Shown piece after piece: positions 18,192 through 27,100 of a stretch of 64,000 bases of DNA. Made by a program: the position numbers and the translations under genes. The DNA is taken from positions 4,125,795-4,189,794 of the forward strand of contig OZ241742.1 of the NCBI GenBank assembly GCA_965200955.1. The letters run 5' to 3'. Numbering within the stretch: the stretch's first letter is position 1; each line of letters starts with the position of its first letter. Under the pieces are notes generated by a model. It had not been told where the DNA came from, did no database searches, and worked only from the letters and a program-made list of their open reading frames with translations. This DNA is from Bin80 sp026708685. Lineage in GTDB: Bacteria; Bacteroidota; Rhodothermia; Rhodothermales; Bin80.

Positions 18192-18848
18192 TTGCCTAAC
18201 GGATCCGTTGATTTAATACTCACCGATCCCCCTTACGCAATCAGCAGGAAAACAGGATTCCAAAACGTCAAAGATGGCGTTGACAGGTTTGCTGTGTCAA
18301 TGGATTTCGGCAAGTGGGATCATCAATCTATTGACCTACGAAAACTGTGTCATCTATCACATGAAGCACTACGCAGAGGGGGCACAGTAATCATCTGGTA
18401 TGATTTATGGAAGATAACCCATCTGAAATCTGCGATGGCAAAGGCAGGCTTCAGGATGATACGACTTGTCATCTGGCAAAAAACCAATCCCGTCCCACTC
18501 AACCAGTCAGCAACCTATCTATCCAACAGCAGAGAGATTGCACTTGTAGGTGTCAAAGGAGGCAAACCTACATTTAATAGCAAGTATGACAACGGAATTT
18601 ACGAGGCACCGATTCCTCGCCACAACGGGAGACGCATTCACCCCACTCAGAAGCCCGTTGATTTATTCTGTGAGTTAATTCGCAAGCACAGTAAGCCAGG
18701 CGACCTTGTGGTTGATCCATTCATTGGGAGTGGAACAACCGCGATTTCTTCAATCAGATTGGGAAGGGATTTTATGGGTTGTGATATTGATGAAGGGTAC
18801 GTACTAGCAGCCAGGCGTAGAATTGAGATGGAAGTGGGCAATGTCTAA
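18192..18848 (+). CDS. Type II DNA methyltransferase (N6-adenine/N4-cytosine class)
   Basis: Residues 8-15 contain the catalytic motif LILTDPPY, and near residue 177 the S-adenosylmethionine motif appears as DPFIGSGTTA, preceded by HPTQKPVDLFCELI. Motif IV before motif I is the beta-class order of N6_N4 methylases. The TTG start at 18192 is a default. Upstream residues in the same frame (QKEDYRRFLGELPNGSVDL) look like the normal N-terminus, so the real start is probably the ATG before the C9 tract at 18085 in another phase state, or an unusual codon. The next gene overlaps by 8 bp and encodes an HNH endonuclease, making a compact type II restriction-modification operon. Confidence 0.85.
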   Translation: MPNGSVDLILTDPPYAISRKTGFQNVKDGVDRFAVSMDFGKWDHQSIDLRKLCHLSHEALRRGGTVIIWYDLWKITHLKSAMAKAGFRMIRLVIWQKTNPVPLNQSATYLSNSREIALVGVKGGKPTFNSKYDNGIYEAPIPRHNGRRIHPTQKPVDLFCELIRKHSKPGDLVVDPFIGSGTTAISSIRLGRDFMGCDIDEGYVLAARRRIEMEVGNV

Positions 18849-19455
18849 AAAAATAACTAAGGGGGAACTGTTCCTTGAGCTAGCTCAACCAGACCAAGAT
18901 GGTTTCAGTAAACCGGTGCCTATTGAGAAATTTGTTGGCAAATACCAAAGCCTCCAGCTCGGCAACGGTGGCGGGTGGTGCAGAAGTGATGGTCCGTTGG
19001 GACAAAAATACAATATCCACAGAATCAAAGAGAAAAACAAGATCACGGCCATTGAATTACACGGCTTCAACAAGAATCCAATCAAGAAGCCGATTCCGTC
19101 AGCCATCAAAAAACAAATAACTGCTCTACCTTGTATGGTGCTTGGCATCCATGCCCGAATTGAAGTAGATCACAAAGATGGCAGGCTGGATGATCCGCGT
19201 CTAACTGATGCAAACAGAGTCAACGTAGACGACTTCCAGCCTTTATCCAAATCTGTAAATAACGCGAAGCGACAACACTGCAAAAGATGCAGAGAAACAG
19301 ACGAACGTTTTGATGCAAAGACCCTTGGGTATCCTGTTTCGCAAGTAAAGGGGAATGGTAAATATCGGGGTTCATGTATAGGTTGCTACTGGTACTCCCC
19401 GAAAACATTCAACGCGTCAATGACGCTCAAGGAAAATTCCGAATGGGCTGTATAA
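18841..19455 (+). CDS. HNH-type restriction endonuclease
   Basis: A 204-residue protein starting MSKKITKGELFLELAQP at 18841, overlapping the methyltransferase stop by 8 bp. An HNH-like core is visible as RIEVDHKDGRLDDPR, then DDFQPLSKSVNNAKRQHC. Two Cys pairs (HCKRC and SCIGC) could hold zinc. The gene position directly after a DNA methyltransferase makes a type II restriction enzyme the best reading. The target sequence cannot be deduced. The protein is intact, so if the methyltransferase is off-phase the cell would risk self-damage unless both are off together through coupled translation. Confidence 0.78.
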   Translation: MSKKITKGELFLELAQPDQDGFSKPVPIEKFVGKYQSLQLGNGGGWCRSDGPLGQKYNIHRIKEKNKITAIELHGFNKNPIKKPIPSAIKKQITALPCMVLGIHARIEVDHKDGRLDDPRLTDANRVNVDDFQPLSKSVNNAKRQHCKRCRETDERFDAKTLGYPVSQVKGNGKYRGSCIGCYWYSPKTFNASMTLKENSEWAV

Positions 19456-19688
19456 TTCCCATCACTTGATGGCAGTGAGAGCGTGCACCATTGCTCTATC
19501 ATCCCATCGTGTACCTTCTCCTTGCCTTTGCCTTTCGCGTGTTCCTCAATAAGCCATGTATGCAAGGGGGAAAGGCGGATGCCGTAAGGCTCTCCTTCAC
19601 GGCTCGGGTACTCCTGTACATAATTCCCCAACAATGAGGGCCAGCTACTACCTACTATGAGTATTTTCAGAGTGGCATGAAAGCAAAA
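19456..19688. other. Intergenic stretch after the restriction gene
   Basis: A minus-strand frame (19386-19721) contains protein-like text (EGEPYGIRLSPLHTWLIEEH) but overlaps the restriction gene and the conserved terminator. It may be a relic; I do not call a gene. Confidence 0.35.
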
Positions 19689-19717
19689 AGCACCCAACAC
19701 AAATGTGCTGGGGTGCT
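19689..19717 (-). terminator. Imperfect hairpin terminator of the relic surface-protein gene
   Basis: Same hairpin as at 24047-24076 but with one C lost and one other change in an arm (AGCACCCAACAC against GTGCTGGGGTGCT). It lies 44 bp past the stop codon of the relic gene, the same distance as in the intact paralogue. Confidence 0.7.
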
Positions 19718-19760
19718 TCAATGAGGTTGTGAAGAACAGTTCTGTTCTTCCAACAATAGG

Positions 19761-19945
19761 TTACTTCACCAACGTCATCCGTCCGATTTTCACATACAGG
19801 CTTTCTGCACCGGGGGCAATCATGCGATACAGATAAGTTCCACTAGCCAGATTTGTCGCATTGAGTTCAATGCTCCGGTTAGATCCAGATTCAAAGTCCT
19901 GGGCCGGCAGTGCCATCACTTCACATCCAAGCATGTCTACAATCT
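19761..19945 (-). pseudogene. Relic of a third surface protein (type IX sorting domain end only)
   Basis: The minus strand encodes VDMLGCEVMALPAQDFESG, LNATNLASGTYLYRMIA and finally GRMTLVK and a stop. This is the last ~60 residues of the C-terminal sorting domain of the two large proteins at 24.1-35.5 kb. The downstream terminator and flank are also conserved. The rest of the gene is gone: homology stops at about 19945, where a perfect 20-bp hairpin (19940-19986) and the 23-bp repeat begin. Confidence 0.85.
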
Positions 19946-19994
19946 GATCTCATTTGAAAAGAAAAGTTTCAAATGAGATCAGATTGATGTTGCC
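19940..19994. repeat. Perfect 20-bp inverted repeat plus 23-bp-repeat end
   Basis: CAATCTGATCTCATTTGAAA (19940-19959), loop AGAAAAG, then its exact complement (19967-19986), running straight into AGATTGATGTTGCC. The inner 11 bp and loop are identical to the hairpins at 49521 and (half) 3171. It marks the exact point where the relic surface gene is cut. Confidence 0.75.
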
Positions 19995-20221
19995 CTCCCT
20001 TAATCCCGCATACTAATTCTGTATAATGAAATATAGCTGTAAGAGCATAAATGTAGCCCAGAGAACTACAAAGATCTGCAAGATTCAAGAAAATATCTGA
20101 TTGTGCTAATGCCATTAGATTTAGAACGATAGGAACATTATATCACGAGAATCAACAAAATTCCAATAGAAGAAAGCAAAGCCAAGTACATTTATACATC
20201 CTTAATTGAGTACAACTACGA
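19995..20221. other. Spacer between two repeat ends
   Basis: About 230 bp, AT-rich, no gene seen. It is bounded by oppositely oriented partial 23-bp repeats (19981 and about 20226), so it could be the remnant of a short element. Confidence 0.4.
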
Positions 20222-21976
20222 TTATAAATCTGAATGGGTGGGCAGTAGACTAACAATTTTATTCCGTAACCGTTGTCTTCTCGCTTCAAAGAAAGACGCG
20301 AAATCACTGATAGAATCTGGTATATTTTCCAAATAATGTATTTTTGAGTAATGCAGTCGGTCACAATCTGATTCAAACTGCAGGAGCCATTCATGAGGCA
20401 TCATTGCCCCTTTCTGAATATTTTTGTATCCATCAAGCAACTGAAGATTTGGAAGTCTATCAGAGTTGTCCTTGAAGATTACTGTATCGTTTTCCGAAAG
20501 ATCAGCAGATCTAAGTTTGGTTAAAGTGAAGCGTGATTTGGGGAAAATATGATCAATATGGAAATTCTGTCTAAGGTCAATATGGTTGAATATCAGTGAA
20601 AGTAAGGGAAATAATCGTATATCATTTATCCTCATTTCCGTTAAATCATCAATTTCATCACTATTGAATTCAAGCGACTTTCCCCTTGATCTCATTGTAT
20701 CCTTTATTTGAGACATTGGGAAAGTTGTATGATGATTTTGAATGTCTCTACGAAGTGCGGTCAGGAACGTATCAAGTCCACTTCCCCAAATCCCCGAAGG
20801 CTTTAGAAAGCTAGCAATGAGCCACCCTCGGATCGATTTTCTGTCAGTTTTGTATTCCTCATGGGTAATAAATTTTTCATCCGCTTTTCTGGAGAAGAGA
20901 TAATACGCCACAGGTAACAATGCACTCTCAGATCTTAGCGTTTTTCCACTGAATCCGAAGCTTGCCACCAACTCTACTGTACGGATTAAGGCTTCTCTAA
21001 TATCAGACCAACGATTCTCTAAGATTCTCATATTTTCTCGGTTAAAATTATCAACTTTAAAGCCTACACTTCCTATATCGCTAAGCATTAGGCCTGCTTT
21101 CAGTACCCAATCCTTCGAAAATGAAAATCCTATCCCAATATGGTTCAAATCATCAACTAATTGATGAATCTCTTCGCGGGCATCCGATGTCCACTGGGCA
21201 ACAGCAATAGAAAGTAAAAGGTCGGAATAAGAAAGATGCGTACCTCCACTATTCGTGCGAATAAAAATTTGAAGCACTTTATCTAATTCTTGACTACGCT
21301 CCTCATAAAAGACTACGAGAGGGATGTTTCGAATGACTTCGTATAATCTATAGCACACATTATGTGCATCTGCTATTGAATGTCCATTCAGGTCACATTT
21401 TTGTAGCCATTCAGTCATTGCAGGACCGCCATTTTGGATCGTCAAAATATCTCGGACACGAAACCAACAACCGCTATGACTCTTGGCTTGGGTTTCAGTC
21501 AGAAACTCAAAATGATAACGCTTATTAACCCCATCATCTTCGGAAGGAGTCCACAGTAAGTCAAGATACAAGTAACACTTAGGGAAAGCATCATTGTTTT
21601 TCCATTGTTTATAAGGAAGTTTTCTTGCCAGAGAACCACGCAGACCTATGTTCAGTGCAGTTAAGCGTTGTTGTCCGTCAAGAACTGCGATCACATCGCG
21701 GTCGTCATCTATCCGACCAATTCTTGGGCAATGGGGTGAGTCCCGTTGGTGATAGTCCAAAACAAAATCATAAAACTGGTAGAGTTGGTTGTTTTCTCGT
21801 TTGACTTTCCAGTAGAGAAATGTACCAAATGGGTATCCTTGCATCAAACTGTCAAATAAGATGCAAATTTGCTCTGGCCTCCATACGAACTCACGCTGGA
21901 TAGCAGGCAATACGATTTCGCGATGTGTGATCTGTTGGAGAGTATCTTCAATGGTCACTTCTTTCTGATATGACAT
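20222..21976 (-). CDS. GmrSD-like DUF262/HNH protein no. 3
   Basis: A 584-residue protein with LPAIQREFVWRPEQI near the N-terminus, YPFGTFLYWKV, VLDGQQRLTALNIG near residue 100, and HIDHIFPKSRF near residue 472 followed by SDRLPNLQLLDGYKN. It is colinear with DUF262 no. 2 (14389-16113), indicating an old duplication. The last residues (LLPTHSDL) and the stop codon lie inside the 23-bp repeat, so the original C-terminus has been replaced by a few codons; the conserved core is intact. Family role: sensing and cutting of modified or foreign DNA. Confidence 0.87.
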   Translation of the reverse strand: MSYQKEVTIEDTLQQITHREIVLPAIQREFVWRPEQICILFDSLMQGYPFGTFLYWKVKRENNQLYQFYDFVLDYHQRDSPHCPRIGRIDDDRDVIAVLDGQQRLTALNIGLRGSLARKLPYKQWKNNDAFPKCYLYLDLLWTPSEDDGVNKRYHFEFLTETQAKSHSGCWFRVRDILTIQNGGPAMTEWLQKCDLNGHSIADAHNVCYRLYEVIRNIPLVVFYEERSQELDKVLQIFIRTNSGGTHLSYSDLLLSIAVAQWTSDAREEIHQLVDDLNHIGIGFSFSKDWVLKAGLMLSDIGSVGFKVDNFNRENMRILENRWSDIREALIRTVELVASFGFSGKTLRSESALLPVAYYLFSRKADEKFITHEEYKTDRKSIRGWLIASFLKPSGIWGSGLDTFLTALRRDIQNHHTTFPMSQIKDTMRSRGKSLEFNSDEIDDLTEMRINDIRLFPLLSLIFNHIDLRQNFHIDHIFPKSRFTLTKLRSADLSENDTVIFKDNSDRLPNLQLLDGYKNIQKGAMMPHEWLLQFESDCDRLHYSKIHYLENIPDSISDFASFFEARRQRLRNKIVSLLPTHSDL

Positions 21977-22411
21977 ATTTGAAGTATTTATTGATGATAT
22001 GAAAAGTGTTCAATCAATTGAAAAAAGGTCCAGACTAGCCTGATAAGTTATACCGCAAGTATATCTTTTCGTTCCCAAAATGAGATTCATGTCACGTTGT
22101 CAAGAGAATTTCATATAAGGCACATGCAGAATCATACACGAACCTATTGAATCTCAAGTCTATTTCTATCAACGATTTTTGCGATCAATCTACACAGTGT
22201 GGCTCAAAAGAAAGAAAACCTCAAAAAACGCGAGTTTAGAAATACAATTTAATGATGAGTAATTCTCGCCCTACAAAACTAGAAGTGACGAATTACGCAA
22301 TCAAGAGCTTCGTAGCTTATTTCAAACCTTGATTAATGAGTGTTTCAAAGTTCAAAAGTTTTGTTCAAAAAATATCACATCAAAAACCTTTGAGAAATGC
22401 AGGGCTATTCA
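21977..22411. other. Intergenic stretch, nothing recognised
   Basis: AT-rich, with short frames on both strands but no coding signature. It contains the upstream regions of neither flanking gene on the plus strand; the DUF262 no. 3 promoter presumably lies just after 21976. Confidence 0.4.
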
Positions 22412-23278
22412 TCAATCCTCCAAACAGAAATAGCAATTTGATTTCAATGTGTCATTTTGAGTTTTGCTGGAGTGTGTGCTACTCAATAATGAATCTATGG
22501 AATCCCTGTCCTGTGCTGCAATCCCAAGGCATTCATTAAACATCGTAATATTGATAGCCTCAATCAATTTGTTGAGAGGTACATTTGAAAATGTGTTTTT
22601 TTTGCATAGAGCAATAGCAATTTTAGGATTTACTGGCAGAATTTTGATACAATTTGGATCAATAAATTTGTTGTTATATTGGGGAAAAGTATTTGAGGGT
22701 TTTCTCATGTAAAGAATGGGTATGCTATCACCTATGACAAAACTAGCCTTAGCTGTTTCAGGAATGACAATTATCTGAATATCACCGATTCCGAGTTGGC
22801 CTAATTCTGGTCTCAGGGGATCTACCCAGTCCCTTACACCTCCATTAATCATTTGTCTCAGAAAGATCAAACCCTGTTCATGAAATTGGTTTTTTGTTGG
22901 ACGGATTAGATTATGAGTGTGATGCATATAACCATCAATATACACATTGGATGTCATTTCTCGAAATGACTTTTCGGACCTCAGTAATTGGATAGCAATA
23001 TACTTACAAAGGATAAAATTATCAACACTAGAAAAAACGACATGCTCGGGAGATTCTTGTTCAATTCTATTCATAATTCCAGCTACTTTACCATCCAATT
23101 CTTGCAAAAGATTTTCAGTTAGATCGTCATAAATATCATGCAGAAGAAAGATCCCTGCGTAACTAACACACCTTATGATCTGGTCATCGATATTTTTGGA
23201 TTTCCGATAATACCAGATATGACCAGTATCGTCAGCAAATCTTTTTATCACAGACTTGGGTATCGTATGATTCTTCAT
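22412..23278 (-). CDS. DUF4238-family protein
   Basis: A 288-residue protein starting MKNHTIPKSVIKRFADDTGHIWYY, the DUF4238 opening (H-x2-P-x3-I/L-+-x-F followed by a strand with the WYY/YDK-type end). An FILCKYIAIQLLRSEKSFRE helix and the late block SFVIGDSIPILYM..LPVNPKIAIALC also fit the family, in which a 'G-D-x-P' strand and a 'P-x-S/N-P' strand recur. DUF4238 proteins have no established biochemical role but are often found in accessory islands. The final residues CYFCLED are unusual. No partner gene is obvious. Confidence 0.7.
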   Translation of the reverse strand: MKNHTIPKSVIKRFADDTGHIWYYRKSKNIDDQIIRCVSYAGIFLLHDIYDDLTENLLQELDGKVAGIMNRIEQESPEHVVFSSVDNFILCKYIAIQLLRSEKSFREMTSNVYIDGYMHHTHNLIRPTKNQFHEQGLIFLRQMINGGVRDWVDPLRPELGQLGIGDIQIIVIPETAKASFVIGDSIPILYMRKPSNTFPQYNNKFIDPNCIKILPVNPKIAIALCKKNTFSNVPLNKLIEAINITMFNECLGIAAQDRDSIDSLLSSTHSSKTQNDTLKSNCYFCLED

Positions 23279-23546
23279 TTCATGGAACGGTATGGACAGC
23301 TCTCACGATAAAATCTCAACCGAGTTACTTGTACGATGAAAGTAGCATAAAGATCAAGCACCCCCTATTGGAAATGAATGTGAATCTCAATGGATGATGA
23401 TGTTGCTTTCCAAGCGAAAAGATACTTTTTCATTGTGGATTGCGTGATCCTCCCAGCAACAGTCCTTCCAGTTGGAAGGATCAAAAGGATGATGGATGTA
23501 GTGACATATCTAATATTGTTATAGGACCTAAACGCTCTTGCACTTG

Positions 23547-23963
23547 TTATTGCTCATCTTCCCATTCAAACTTGCTCCAATACTCTCTGTATTCTGGATG
23601 CTTAGGATCGTGAAAATTGCATAACAGTTCAAAATCACTTTCATGCCATTCAAACGAATGATCCATAACGATACCAGCACTCACTAAACAACCAATCAAG
23701 CCTAACAGTTGATGTGATTCCATACCCATCATGCGCTCCATTTTTCGATTGCATACGGTAGCCATGTTGTATGGACGTTTCTTAGTACTTTTCTCTGTGC
23801 AATGCGTAGCAAAATACACCAGTAGCATTCGGGCATCTACCCTATGCTCCTCTGGAACAGCACCTAAATGAACTGTACTTGCCCACATCACATAAGGCGT
23901 ACAATGATTGTAATATGGGATTGCTCGTTTCTTTTTGTGCATGATCATTAATTGGACTGCCAA
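23547..23963 (-). CDS. Hypothetical protein
   Basis: A 138-residue protein starting MAVQLMIMHKKKRAIPYYNHC (an internal ATG at residue 6 or 8 is possible). The middle is probably helical (ATVCNRKMERMMGMESHQLLGLIGCLVSAG), resembling a winged-helix layout, and the end is acidic and aromatic (REYWSKFEWEDEQ). I do not recognise the family. It is isolated from its neighbours on both sides. Confidence 0.5.
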   Translation of the reverse strand: MAVQLMIMHKKKRAIPYYNHCTPYVMWASTVHLGAVPEEHRVDARMLLVYFATHCTEKSTKKRPYNMATVCNRKMERMMGMESHQLLGLIGCLVSAGIVMDHSFEWHESDFELLCNFHDPKHPEYREYWSKFEWEDEQ

Positions 23964-24046
23964 GATATCTGTTGAGCAAATCTCCTATAACATACTAAAC
24001 TACTCAAAAAGAAACAGGGATCATAACCCTATCTAAAAGCAAAGAG

Positions 24047-24076
24047 AGCACCCCAGCACAAACGTGCTGGGGTGCT
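24047..24076 (-). terminator. Hairpin terminator of surface-protein gene 1
   Basis: Perfect 13-bp stem (AGCACCCCAGCAC and its complement) with an AAAC loop, 43 bp after the stop codon, followed on the minus strand by a T-rich stretch CTCTTTGCTTTTAG. A second small hairpin (GAAGAAC..GTTCTTC) lies between it and the stop. Confidence 0.82.
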
Positions 24077-24118
24077 TCAATGAGGTTGTGAAGAACGGTT
24101 CTGTTCTTCCAACAAAGG

Positions 24119-27100
24119 TTACTTCACCAACGTCATCCGTCCGGTCTTGACATACCGGCTTTCTGCCCCGTTGGCGATCATACGATACAGATACGTTCCA
24201 CTGGCCAGGTTCGTCGCATTGAGTTCAATGCTCCGATTGGATCCAGCTTCAAAGTCCTGAGCCGGCAGTGCCATCACTTCCCGTCCAAGCATGTCTACGA
24301 CTTGTAGACTTACCTGTGCGGACTCGGGAAGGTCAAACTGAATCCGGGTGGATGGATTGAAGGGGTTCGGATAGTTGCCATGCAGTGAAAACTCCGTTGG
24401 AAGCTCTAGGTCTTCCGTGGAAGTCACGTTCGCTGGCAGGGTCACCGTTCCGTTGGCATCTACAGCCATCATGGACACGTTCGCACCGCCTGAGATGGCG
24501 ATGATCAACGTTTCATCCTGATATCCATTGAGATTCAACGAGAAGACACCGACTTCGGCTTTAGTCTCTGATAGCGTGATCTCCAGATTGTGGAAGTCTG
24601 GTGCTAAACGGATATAGCGAGTCGCCTTGTCAAAGCCTAAGCCAACCGTTAACAATTTACGTGCGTCATGATCGCTTGGGCTGAAGGAACGGATGTTCAC
24701 ATCCCCCGCACCTGCAACACCATGCACAAAGATCGCCTCCACCATGTTGTCCACTGATGAGGTCAGACGCGTTTCCAGAAGCTTGGTTTTGATATTGGTC
24801 CCCGCACCATGTGCAATCACGGCATACGCCTGATCACCTTTCGTCATAAACTCAGCATTGATCCACTGACTCTCTGGTGCACCCGCGGGTGCTATCGTCG
24901 CTGTATGGGATCCAGCAGTCGTGGTCAAGTACCCCGTTGCACTCTGGAAGCCAACACCGGTAGCGATGCTCGTTCCATCCAGAGACAGATTCACTGTAGA
25001 CGGAAGAACGGCATTATGGATAAACTGTACGCGTGACTGCTGTACGGTGGATCCCGATGACAAGTGAATCGGATTCTCAATGCCATTGGCGGCGATGCCA
25101 AGGATAGAGCAACTGCCAAGGGCAATCCCCGTCTGCGTCAGGTTCAGGTTGCCACCGATATAGCCATTAAACGCAAACGAATCTTCGTCATTTTCACCAT
25201 CATTGTACTGTCCCGCTAAACGTGCATCGCTCCAGTCACAATCCCACTGTACGATCCGTAAACGGTCTGCATCAAAGACATTGTTGATGCCGTGTGCCTG
25301 CACACGAATACTTGGGCTGGTCAACAGCTCATCACTGTCCCCATCACCTACTTCTACACGCCAGAAGATGTCTGCATATGCATCCAGCGTCAAGGTTTCT
25401 CCTGAGGCGGGAACTCTGATGTTCTCTGCTGGCCATGATGGGGTTGCACCACTGGGGACCGTTTCGGGAGACACCGTGACCGTCACTGAATCGTCAGATG
25501 CCTCGTCGGAACCCAATTGCAGAATCAGTGGGCGATAGTAGTTATTTCCGTCTTTCTCTGCACCAGCTGGGAACAGATAAGCCGATGAATCCACACCCGT
25601 GGATAACACGCTCCGCGTTAACGATGTAGCAAGATACGATAGGCGTGAAGAACGGAAGATCGATCCATTTTCGGTTGCCCGAACACTGTTGGACAGATTT
25701 CGTTCTGCCGTACGATTGGTCACCACCCAGTCATGATCTCCTGAGATCACACCGCGGCTGAGTGTTAAGGTCGCCATATTGGACTGCGTCACTGTACTAT
25801 CCAGAGCAATTCCCTTGGCGTTACTGACGGTGACGTTTCCAAGCGTTGCCACGGACTTGACCTTCTGGGACTCTTTTCCAGAAAACTCAAGATGGGCAGG
25901 AAGAGTCCCCGACAGGTCAAAGTGGAAGTCTCCCTTTGCACTCAAATTCGTCGTTGCAACGGTTCGGTATCGAGTGGCAGAACCTTTACCCGAAACCTCA
26001 AATTTACCTGCCACCGTTTTGTCGGTGAATTGACTCAGAAACGTTCCTTCTGGGGTATTTCCAAAGCTGTTTTGACCCTCACTATCTAAACCAGTAGGGA
26101 CGGCTTTCTTCTCAGTAGTCACCTGAGAAAAGTCTCCGCCAATCGTAACTGACTTCCTTGCATCTGCAGCTCCAGCTCGTGAAGAAAATCCACCCTTACC
26201 ACTGATGGCAAGATCCCCTTTGAACTCAAGTGAACTAATATCTTGATAGAGTTTCGCCGAACTAGTCACAACATCTTTGGTGACCGTTGCTTTTTTCCCT
26301 TTCTCAAAGTCAACCGACCCGTTGGATGCATTGAGTGAATCCACGGTGATATTCTTATCTCCCCCAGTAGCCTCAATATACAAGGTACCTTCCCAGTTCT
26401 CCTCGCCTGGTTTTGGTTTTTCCGCTTTATTTGGGGTTTTGGTCCCATCAAAGACGATCGTATCAAAGCTGGTACCGATAATCTCGGTTTGCTTACTCCC
26501 CTTCGGGACACGAATGGTTCCTACGACTTTCGCTTTTTCATGTAACTTCAGTTGGACATGAGGCCGCCTTCCATCAGCACCAGCATCCTCTGGATCCTGC
26601 CAATCTCCCTGCCAACTATTCGTCGGATTTGTGGCTTCAGGGCCTAACTGCAATGCACCTGTGCCGACATCAATCACTCCACCTTCATTCAGTGTTGCAG
26701 TCGCGGTTTTATCCATTAGGTTCTTATCAGCATCGGTCCTACCCAAGACATGCAACTCGCCACCGTCGGTCATCAGTTTGGCGACTTTCTTCATCTCTCC
26801 AACCGTCACCTTCCCATGGACCTGCACATTGTTACCATTGGTGTGCAACTCGCCTTTCTCAATCGTAAGGATTGCTCCTGCTACACCTGCTTCTCCGATC
26901 ACTAGATCCGAGTCATCGCCTTTCAAGTGGAGATGCCCATCAAAAATGTGAACGCCTTCTACCAGTGCCTTGGACTCGTCAACGATGATGACGGCATCTT
27001 TATGGTTCACGGCCACTTTACGCGGAGCAAACCATTCCGCTCCCGCGGTATGCTCTCCACTCGGCTTGTACTCTAAGATGTAGCCATCCTTATCGGTGCC

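Noticed and set aside
19386..19721. 111-codon minus-strand frame with protein-like text
   Set aside because: It overlaps the restriction endonuclease and a conserved terminator; no start signal. Possibly a relic, but not supportable.
24809..26951. Many plus-strand frames opposite the surface-protein genes (repeated identically at 30731-32873)
   Set aside because: They are antisense shadows of a long coding frame with strong codon bias; no ribosome binding sites or protein families.
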